Assembly (NCBI GenBank): GCA_022561355.1 | Contig: JADFRJ010000059.1 | Span: 1 to 11,280 of the forward strand | From: Chloroflexota bacterium | GTDB taxonomy: Bacteria; Chloroflexota; Dehalococcoidia; DSTF01; RBG-16-68-14 | Direction of reading: 5' to 3' | Length of the DNA stretch: 11,280 bases | Notes under the pieces: model-generated | The model's database searches: none | Told to the model about the DNA's origin: nothing | Seen by the model: the letters and a program-made list of their open reading frames with translations, nothing else | Made by a program: the position numbers and the translations under genes | In this document: one piece after another, positions 6,410 through 11,280 of the stretch | Layout of the letters: every line of letters starts with the position of its first letter | Position numbering within the stretch: the stretch's first letter is position 1

Positions 6410-7855
6410 ATGCCTGCCGAACTGAACCTCGACTATTCGCTGCTCACGCCCGAGTTTGCTCTCGCCGGCCTCGCCGCGATTGTGCTCGGCATCGATCTCT
6501 TCGCTCCCAAGGTCCGCAAGGAATGGCTGCCGTACATCACCGCTCTGGGCCTCGTCGGTATCATTGCGCTCTCGTTCGGCTGGCTAGAAAAGGAGAGCGA
6601 TTTCGCGGGCATCATCTTCATCGACAACTACACGATGTTCTTCCGCGTCTTCTTCATGGCGACCGCCGCGGTTGTCGCCTTGATGTCGGCGCAGTACGTA
6701 CGGCAGCACTTGAAGAACCCAGGCGAGTACTACGCGCTGCTGATCATTTCGACGATTGGCGCAATCTACATGGCAGCGTCGCGAGAGCTACTGACTGCCT
6801 ACATTTCGCTTGAGGTGCTCAGCTTCAGCCTCTATGTGCTGGTCTCCTTCGCGCGGGATGACGCGCGCTCGAATGAGGGTGGCCTGAAGTACATGCTGCT
6901 GGGCGCATTCGCGTCAGCCCTGTTCCTCTACGGCCTCAGCCTGATCTACGGCTCCGCCGGCACGACGTTCTACTCGGAGATCTCCGCGGCGTATGCGGGT
7001 GGCACTGAGGGCTTCGACCTTGGGTTGCTGATGGGCCTCATTCTCGTGCTGGCCGGTCTCGGCTTCAAGGTGGCGGCGGTTCCGTTCCATATGTGGACGC
7101 CCGATGCCTACGAGGGAGCTCCGCTCCCGATTACCGCCTACCTCTCGGCGACCTCAAAGGTGGCGGGATTCGCGCTGTTGCTCCGCCTCTTCTCAGGCGC
7201 GTTCATGCCGGTCATCGACGACTGGCAATGGATCATCGCCGCCCTTGCCGCGTTGACGATGGTGCTCGGAAACCTCGTCGCGCTCCAGCAATCGAACATC
7301 AAGCGCCTGCTCGCGTATTCGTCTATCGGGCAGGTCGGCTACATGCTGATGGCGATCGCCGCGCTCTCGTCCGCCACATCGAGCGCGCTGCTGTTGCACA
7401 TGTCCGGTTACGTCGTCACGAACCTGGCGGCGTTCTCGTGCATCATCGCTTGGTACAACCTGACCGAAAAGGACGACATCGTGGACATGCGCGGCATGGC
7501 TGAGCGGGCGCCGCTCCTTGCGGCGGTCTTGACCGCCGCGCTGTTCTCGCTGTCGGGAATGCCCCTGTTCGCGGGCTTCTTCACGAAGTTCATCCTCTTC
7601 CAGGCCGTTGCGAGCGAAGGCTTCATCTGGCTGGCGGTGATCGCCGTGGTGATGAGCTTCGTCTCCCTCTACTACTACCTGATGGTCATCAAGCAGCTCT
7701 ACATGTCCGAACCTGAAGAAGAGGGACGCTTGCAGGTGCCGGTGATGGTGACCGGTCTGACCGTCGCCCTCGCGATCGGCGTCTTCTATGTGGGCCTCTA
7801 CCCACGGCACCTGCTCGAGGTCGCGGAAGAAGCGACGAAGCTGCTCTTCGTGTAG
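6410..7855 (+). CDS. nuoN: NADH-quinone oxidoreductase subunit N (proton-pumping membrane subunit)
   Basis: The 481-aa protein is usual for bacterial NuoN and has multiple membrane helices. The antiporter residues are all present by eye: E134 (SLEVLSF) for E. coli Glu133, K220 (GFKVAAVPFHMWTPD) for Lys217, K250 (ATSKVAGF) for Lys247 and K393 (FFTKFILF) for Lys395. The segment NIKRLLAYSSIGQVGYMLM (residues 296-314) is characteristic. The ATG directly follows the nuoM TAG with no gap, so ribosomes probably reinitiate. It appears to be the last gene of the operon, followed by a strong hairpin 32 nt after the stop. Products of nuoL, nuoM and nuoN sit side by side in the complex I membrane arm; here nuoL is only a fragment. 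Confidence 0.97.
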   Translation: MPAELNLDYSLLTPEFALAGLAAIVLGIDLFAPKVRKEWLPYITALGLVGIIALSFGWLEKESDFAGIIFIDNYTMFFRVFFMATAAVVALMSAQYVRQHLKNPGEYYALLIISTIGAIYMAASRELLTAYISLEVLSFSLYVLVSFARDDARSNEGGLKYMLLGAFASALFLYGLSLIYGSAGTTFYSEISAAYAGGTEGFDLGLLMGLILVLAGLGFKVAAVPFHMWTPDAYEGAPLPITAYLSATSKVAGFALLLRLFSGAFMPVIDDWQWIIAALAALTMVLGNLVALQQSNIKRLLAYSSIGQVGYMLMAIAALSSATSSALLLHMSGYVVTNLAAFSCIIAWYNLTEKDDIVDMRGMAERAPLLAAVLTAALFSLSGMPLFAGFFTKFILFQAVASEGFIWLAVIAVVMSFVSLYYYLMVIKQLYMSEPEEEGRLQVPVMVTGLTVALAIGVFYVGLYPRHLLEVAEEATKLLFV

Positions 7856-7887
7856 CTCCGAAACAGCGACCCAAAGTCTGCAAAAAG

Positions 7888-7921
7888 AGCCAAACGGCCC
7901 ATGAGAACGGGCCGTTTGGCT
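7888..7921. terminator. Strong hairpin after nuoN (terminator-like)
   Basis: A 13-bp perfect stem, AGCCAAACGGCCC (7888-7900) / GGGCCGTTTGGCT (7909-7921), has an 8-nt loop. On the plus strand no T-run follows. On the minus strand CTCTTTTTG follows, so the sequence is a better intrinsic terminator for antisense transcription. It may act in both directions and marks the end of the nuo operon. Confidence 0.65.
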
Positions 7922-8013
7922 ATCGCGGAGATTCCGGCCGCTCGTTAGCTTAGCCTAGACGGGTGTTCTCATGCCCGCGTCTCATCTGAGGGAGTCAACC
8001 TGGGGAGGCTATC

Positions 8014-8952
8014 GTGAAGCGACTTCTATTCGTCTTTCTGATCGCCGTGGCCGGCGTCGTGAGTATCTCAGCGCTGGCGCGCTCGACGACAGCGGGCTCG
8101 GCCCTGCCGGCGGTCTGGCCCCCGCTCAGCGAGACCTGTTACGACGTGAGCGGCGACGGGCTCGTCGACCTGCCCAACGACATCCTCGGCGTCATCCTGC
8201 GCTTCAACGCGAAGTGGGGCGATGACGATTACGCGCTGCTCTACGATGTAACCGGCGGCGGCGTCATTGACTTGCCCAATGACATTTTGGGCACGATCCT
8301 GGCGTTCAATCCGTCTCCGCCCGCCAACTGCTCGTTCATCGACACGCAGGTCGTGCAGGCGACGGTGGCCGTCATGAAGTACCAGGACCCGCAGGTTGCC
8401 TTCGACGACGGCTATACGTGGGGTAGCGAAGATGTAGTACAGATGGGCATTCACCTCGTCAACAGTGCGTACCAGCAACAGTACACGACTTTCTACGATC
8501 CGATCACGGGCGAGGACCAGCTCCATCACCCGGTAGGCCTCGTCTATTCCGAGACCTTTCCCGGGTCCAGCGTGCCAGACGTGTTCATCGGATCGTGGTA
8601 CCTGGCTCCCTTGCCGGCGACGTGTGTCTTTTACCAGATTGACCCGTGCCCCGAAAGCGCTACGGAGCAGCCCGTGGGGTTTGGCACGACCAACACCGAT
8701 GAGGACAATCAGGATCCCGCCGGTCCACAGGCGGCCTGGCATACACACGATGGGCTCTGCGTAGCGGGGTGGGGCACGGTTGACGCTCAGGTCTGGGAGT
8801 TGGGCCTTGGCACCGAGCAGACCTGCTACGATCCTCCGTACAACGGCAATGTCTGGTTCTCTACGTATGGTTGGATGATGCACCTCTACAATTTCGTCCC
8901 CAACCCGGACGGCCGGTTCATGCTCTGGAACACGAACCCGGACTTCCCGTAA
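8014..8952 (+). CDS. Secreted protein with double EF-hand/dockerin-like repeat and HxH domain, copy 1
   Basis: GTG start with GGGGAGG five bases upstream; 312 aa. Residues 1-28 are a signal peptide (MKRLLFVFLIAVAGVV). Residues 42-106, between C42 and C106, hold two repeats: loop 1 DVSGDGLVDLPND (44-56) with Ca-binding-type acidic positions, and loop 2 DVTGGGVIDLPND (78-90), which lacks two of them. Both continue as ILGxIL-x-FN helices, as in dockerin or EF-hand pairs. The rest is a second domain with MKYQDP, MGIH (147), PVGLVY, IGSWYLAP, WHTHDGLC (242-249), STYGWMMHLYNF and NPDGRF. It loosely resembles a bacterial hypothetical family with MGxH, HxH and NPxGxF motifs that I know only from memory. 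Unlike its paralogues it stops after NPDFP and lacks the CGYEP...C tail. Function unknown; probably exported, Ca-stabilised and perhaps metal-binding. Confidence 0.85.
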   Translation: MKRLLFVFLIAVAGVVSISALARSTTAGSALPAVWPPLSETCYDVSGDGLVDLPNDILGVILRFNAKWGDDDYALLYDVTGGGVIDLPNDILGTILAFNPSPPANCSFIDTQVVQATVAVMKYQDPQVAFDDGYTWGSEDVVQMGIHLVNSAYQQQYTTFYDPITGEDQLHHPVGLVYSETFPGSSVPDVFIGSWYLAPLPATCVFYQIDPCPESATEQPVGFGTTNTDEDNQDPAGPQAAWHTHDGLCVAGWGTVDAQVWELGLGTEQTCYDPPYNGNVWFSTYGWMMHLYNFVPNPDGRFMLWNTNPDFP

Positions 8953-8970
8953 CGATCACTGGATCACAGT

Positions 8971-9006
8971 CGCGAGGAGCGGGCTCCCAGGAGTTCGCTC
9001 CTCGCG
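8971..9006 (+). terminator. Hairpin after copy 1 (first of two)
   Basis: An 11-bp perfect stem, CGCGAGGAGCG (8971-8981) / CGCTCCTCGCG (8996-9006), has a 14-nt loop and lies 18 nt after the stop. It is followed by TAGATCTC and no T-run, so termination strength is uncertain. Confidence 0.5.
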
Positions 9007-9041
9007 TAGATCTCAGGACCTCTCTCCCGTAGAGATAGTAG

Positions 9042-9085
9042 GTGCCATGCGGCTCCCAAGTAAGAGCCGCATGGCACTTGCGTTT
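9042..9085 (+). terminator. Intrinsic terminator-like hairpin between copies 1 and 2
   Basis: A 14-bp perfect stem, GTGCCATGCGGCTC (9042-9055) / GAGCCGCATGGCAC (9064-9077), has an 8-nt loop and is followed by the T-rich TTGCGTTT. With the hairpin just upstream it should insulate copy 2 from read-through of copy 1. Confidence 0.65.
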
Positions 9086-9110
9086 GCGGGCTTTGCGCAT
9101 CTGTTATACT
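9083..9110 (+). promoter_or_regulatory. Sigma-70-type extended -10 promoter of copy 2
   Basis: TGTTATACT (9102-9110) is an extended -10: a TGn motif plus TATACT, one mismatch from TATAAT. The -35 is weak (TTTGCG at 9083-9088, 16-nt spacer), as is common with extended -10 promoters. The predicted transcript start near 9117 gives a leader of about 30 nt to the GTG at 9148. It lies just after the terminator-like hairpin. Confidence 0.5.
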
Positions 9111-9147
9111 CGCACCTAAGGTGGGGAGCCAATATAGGGAGGCTGTC

Positions 9148-10116
9148 GTGAAGCGACTGCTAGTTGCTGTGCTGTTCGTCGTGGCTGGCGTTGTGGGTAT
9201 CTCGACGCTGCCTAGTTCGACCACAGCGGTTCATGAACTGCCATCAGTCTGGCCTGATCTCAGTCCCGGCTGCTATGACGTCAACGGCGATGGGCTCGTC
9301 GACCTGCCCAACGACATTCTCGGCGTCATCCAGCGCTTTAATGCGAAGTGGGGCGACGATAACTACTCGCTGCTCTACGACGTAACCGGCGGCGGCGTGA
9401 TTGACCTGCCGAACGACGTGCTGGGCACGATCTTGGCGTTCAACCCAAGCGGACCATCTGACTGCACATTTATCGATATCCAGGCGACCCTGGCCACTGT
9501 CGCCACCATGAAGTACCAAGACCCCAGCGTCGCCTTTGCCGATGGCTACACTTGGGCAAGCCAGTACATCGGCAACATGGGCATTCATTTGTACAACGAG
9601 TCTGTTCTGACGGACCTCCTCCCGTTCTATGACGGGAGCCCGGAGAACCTGGCCCTGCCACCGGACGAACAGAACCACCAGCTGACCCGGCCGTTCGGCC
9701 TCGTCTATTCGGCCGCCGGCGGCAACCAGCCTGACGTGCTGATCGGCCTCTGGTACGTTGTGCCGACGCCCGATGTCTGCGCGTTCCATACTGTTCCAGG
9801 GCCCTGTCAGGACATCAGCCTTGAACCGGATGGGTTCGGGACGACGAATATAGACGAGGACAACCTTGGGGACGCCTGGCACACACACACCGGACTTTGT
9901 GTGCGGGACTGGACCACCGTGAGCGCCCAGGTCACCGGAGAGGGCTTGTCCGAAAGCCAATGCTTAAGCCACAGCGACTACTGGTTCTCCACCTACGGCT
10001 GGATGATGCACTTCTACAACTTCGTGCCGAATCCCGACGGCCGGTTCATCAAGTGGAACACCAACCCCGACGTCCCGCACTGCGGCTATGAGCCGGCACA
10101 GGGCACCGCGTGCTAG
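9148..10116 (+). CDS. Secreted protein with double EF-hand/dockerin-like repeat and HxH domain, copy 2
   Basis: 322 aa from GTG 9148, chosen over an in-frame GTG at 9121 because AGGGAGG sits five bases upstream exactly as in copy 1 and the protein then begins MKRLL. Signal peptide 1-28. The Cys-bracketed module (C42-C106) has loop 1 DVNGDGLVDLPND, a good EF-hand/dockerin loop, and loop 2 DVTGGGVIDLPND, degenerate. The second domain has MKYQDP (121-126), MGIH (147), PFGLVY, LIGLWYVVP, WHTHTGLC (244-251), STYGWMMHFYNF (H288) and NPDGRF. It ends with C312-GYEP and a terminal C322, a likely extracytoplasmic disulfide. Copy 3 starts 56 nt downstream with only a weak hairpin between, so the two are probably co-transcribed from the promoter near 9105. 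Function unknown. Confidence 0.85.
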   Translation: MKRLLVAVLFVVAGVVGISTLPSSTTAVHELPSVWPDLSPGCYDVNGDGLVDLPNDILGVIQRFNAKWGDDNYSLLYDVTGGGVIDLPNDVLGTILAFNPSGPSDCTFIDIQATLATVATMKYQDPSVAFADGYTWASQYIGNMGIHLYNESVLTDLLPFYDGSPENLALPPDEQNHQLTRPFGLVYSAAGGNQPDVLIGLWYVVPTPDVCAFHTVPGPCQDISLEPDGFGTTNIDEDNLGDAWHTHTGLCVRDWTTVSAQVTGEGLSESQCLSHSDYWFSTYGWMMHFYNFVPNPDGRFIKWNTNPDVPHCGYEPAQGTAC

Positions 10117-10122
10117 CGGTGC
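10103..10122 (+). other. Stem-loop over the stop codon of copy 2
   Basis: GCACCGC (10103-10109) / GCGGTGC (10116-10122) is a 7-bp perfect stem with a 6-nt loop containing most of the TAG stop. No T-run follows, so it is more likely a weak attenuator, a processing site or chance than a true terminator. Confidence 0.35.
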
Positions 10123-10172
10123 TGGCATTGCCGCGCACGCACAGATAGGGAACAAGTCCGAGGAGGGCCTAT

Positions 10173-11201
10173 ATGAAGCGTTTGATCGTGTTGGTGTTAA
10201 TAGCCGTAGCGGTAGGTGTGCTTGGGATTTCCTCACTACCTCGCTCAAGCTCTGCGCTACCCGCACTGCCGGTTGATTGGGATCCTCTCAGCCCGACCTG
10301 TTACGACGTGAACGGTGACGGTCTTGTGGACCTCCCGAACGATATTCTCGGTGTCATCCTGAGGTTCAACACGAAGTGGGGCGAAGATGAATACGCTCTG
10401 GTCTATGATGTGACCGGTGGTGGAGTGGTTGACCTCCCGAACGACGTCCTTGGCACGATCCTGGCGTTCAACCCCCTGCCGCCTTCGAACTGTTCAGACG
10501 TTGACACGCAAGTGATCCGCGCGGCGGCTGCGCTCCTGCCATATCAGGATTGCCAGGCCGCGGTCGCCGACGGATATGAGGGATCGGGCGTATGGGTGGA
10601 CCAAATGGGCATCCACATCTCGAAGTATGCGAACTTGAAGACGACGTTCGACCCAGACCTCTGGGACCCGGTAGCGGAAGAGTGGACTGACCTGGCAAAC
10701 CCCTTCGGGCTCGTCTGCACAGAGGACCCCAACGTCCCCAATAAGCCTGATAACCTCATCGGGGCGTGGTACATCCTTCCGGTCGCATCCACGGCGAATA
10801 TCTACAACTTCCTGCCGGGAGTAAACGTCTCTCCACCATACCAGTCCGACACCGAGCCGCCGGTAGGCTTTGCGACGGGTGAGGACTACATCGCGTACAA
10901 CCCGGCCAGTCCCGGGGCCCAAGCGGGCTGGCACACTCACATCAACCTGTGCGTGGGACCAGGGTCCCTCGACGAGATGGGAGCGGGCCCCTGGCCTAAT
11001 GACCACGGCCATGATCCTGCTGATCCCCAGCACGAATGCCAATCTCACCGCGGAGGCATCATCAACATCTCGCTGTACGGATGGATGCTGCATCTCTACA
11101 CCTTCGTGCCCAACCCGGACGGGCGCTTCATGCGGTGGAACGTCAACCCGGACTTCCCGCGCTGTGGCTACGAACCAGTCACGATGCCGGGCGGCTGCTA
11201 G
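10173..11201 (+). CDS. Secreted protein with double EF-hand/dockerin-like repeat and HxH domain, copy 3
   Basis: 342 aa, the longest and most diverged copy. ATG start with AGGAGGG five bases upstream (10161-10167). Signal peptide 1-29. C43 and C107 bracket loop 1 DVNGDGLVDLPND (45-57) and loop 2 DVTGGGVVDLPND (79-91), almost unchanged from the other copies. The second domain keeps MGIH (148), NPFGLV, LIGAWYILP, PVGFA, WHTHINLC (253-260), LYGWMLHLYTF (H307) and NPDGRF, and ends C331-GYEP to C342. It differs by replacing MKYQDP with LPYQDC, by longer spacers, and by a His/Asp-rich insert (DHGHDPADPQHECQSH, 277-292) that could add metal ligands. A strong terminator follows 28 nt after the stop. 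Probably exported like its paralogues; function unknown. Confidence 0.85.
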   Translation: MKRLIVLVLIAVAVGVLGISSLPRSSSALPALPVDWDPLSPTCYDVNGDGLVDLPNDILGVILRFNTKWGEDEYALVYDVTGGGVVDLPNDVLGTILAFNPLPPSNCSDVDTQVIRAAAALLPYQDCQAAVADGYEGSGVWVDQMGIHISKYANLKTTFDPDLWDPVAEEWTDLANPFGLVCTEDPNVPNKPDNLIGAWYILPVASTANIYNFLPGVNVSPPYQSDTEPPVGFATGEDYIAYNPASPGAQAGWHTHINLCVGPGSLDEMGAGPWPNDHGHDPADPQHECQSHRGGIINISLYGWMLHLYTFVPNPDGRFMRWNVNPDFPRCGYEPVTMPGGC

Positions 11202-11212
11202 GTAAGACCTAG
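11198..11212. repeat. Short inverted repeat at the end of copy 3
   Basis: CTAGGT-AAG-ACCTAG spans the TAG stop of copy 3. The stem is 6 bp with a 3-nt loop and no T-run, so it is probably minor beside the strong terminator that follows. Confidence 0.3.
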
Positions 11213-11229
11213 TTCGAACCGTAAATGCT

Positions 11230-11270
11230 AAGAGAGGACGGCCAGACGGCCGTCCTCTCTTCTTCCCTCT
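11230..11270 (+). terminator. Strong terminator after copy 3
   Basis: A 14-bp perfect stem, AAGAGAGGACGGCC (11230-11243) / GGCCGTCCTCTCTT (11248-11261), has an AGAC tetraloop and is followed by the pyrimidine-rich CTTCCCTCT. It ends the three-gene array. The A-rich 5' arm also allows some function on the minus strand. Confidence 0.75.
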
Positions 11271-11280
11271 AGCCGCTCAG

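Larger units (their letters stand above)
8014..11201 (+). repeat. Tandem array of three paralogous genes
   Basis: Three consecutive same-strand genes share signal peptide start (MKRL), Cys-bracketed double EF-like module, and C-terminal domain in the same order. DNA similarity is highest in the EF-like module and lower downstream. Copies 1 and 2 also share the start context GGGAGGCT(A/G)TCGTGAAGCGACT. The array arose by tandem duplication followed by divergence. Confidence 0.9.

Noticed and set aside
9121..9147. Earlier in-frame GTG start for copy 2
   Set aside because: It would overlap the ribosome binding site that matches copy 1, and would place a polar stretch ahead of MKRLL, spoiling the signal peptide.

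Overview
The window looks like two unrelated pieces of bacterial DNA joined near 4380-4455. The left piece (about 1-4380) resembles Planctomycetota. It carries a large secreted protein with a long Gly/Ser linker and a C-terminal segment of a kind I associate with planctomycete secreted proteins, a specialised NusG/RfaH-like factor, and a GNAT acetyltransferase of the type found in exopolysaccharide loci. The right piece (about 4455-11280) has more strongly G/C-ending codons. It carries the end of a complex I operon followed by three secreted proteins with EF-hand/dockerin-like repeats. I tentatively place it in Chloroflexota (Dehalococcoidia-like), from memory of protein style only. No tRNA, rRNA, CRISPR array, IS element or transposase was seen.

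Left piece. The secreted protein gene (minus strand, start 1863) runs off the left edge. Its 384-bp upstream gap contains a potentially structured leader and a CACGTG-centred palindrome. Next is the NusG-like gene (2792-2247, minus), with an intrinsic terminator built over its stop codon. A gap of about 660 bp without a convincing gene separates it from the divergent GNAT gene (3455, plus). A NusG paralogue beside a polysaccharide-type acetyltransferase suggests the edge of an exopolysaccharide locus under processive antitermination.

Junction. The GNAT signal fades at about 4381, where the family normally ends. From about 4438-4453, in another frame, the sequence is the last ~150 residues of NuoL. 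About 75% of NuoL, including its whole antiporter core, is absent, while nuoM and nuoN are intact. The simplest reading is a chimeric contig; a genuine deletion or rearrangement is the alternative.

Right piece. nuoL', nuoM and nuoN are tightly packed (7-nt and 0-nt gaps) and encode proton-pumping membrane subunits of NADH:quinone oxidoreductase. NuoM has Leu where E. coli NuoM has the central Lys234. A strong hairpin follows nuoN. Three tandem paralogues of 312, 322 and 342 aa come next. Each has a signal peptide, two EF-hand-like loops between two cysteines, and a C-terminal domain with MGIH, WHTH and NPDGRF motifs. The second copy has its own extended -10 promoter, the second and third are probably co-transcribed, and a strong terminator closes the group. 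This family is the most interesting biology in the window.
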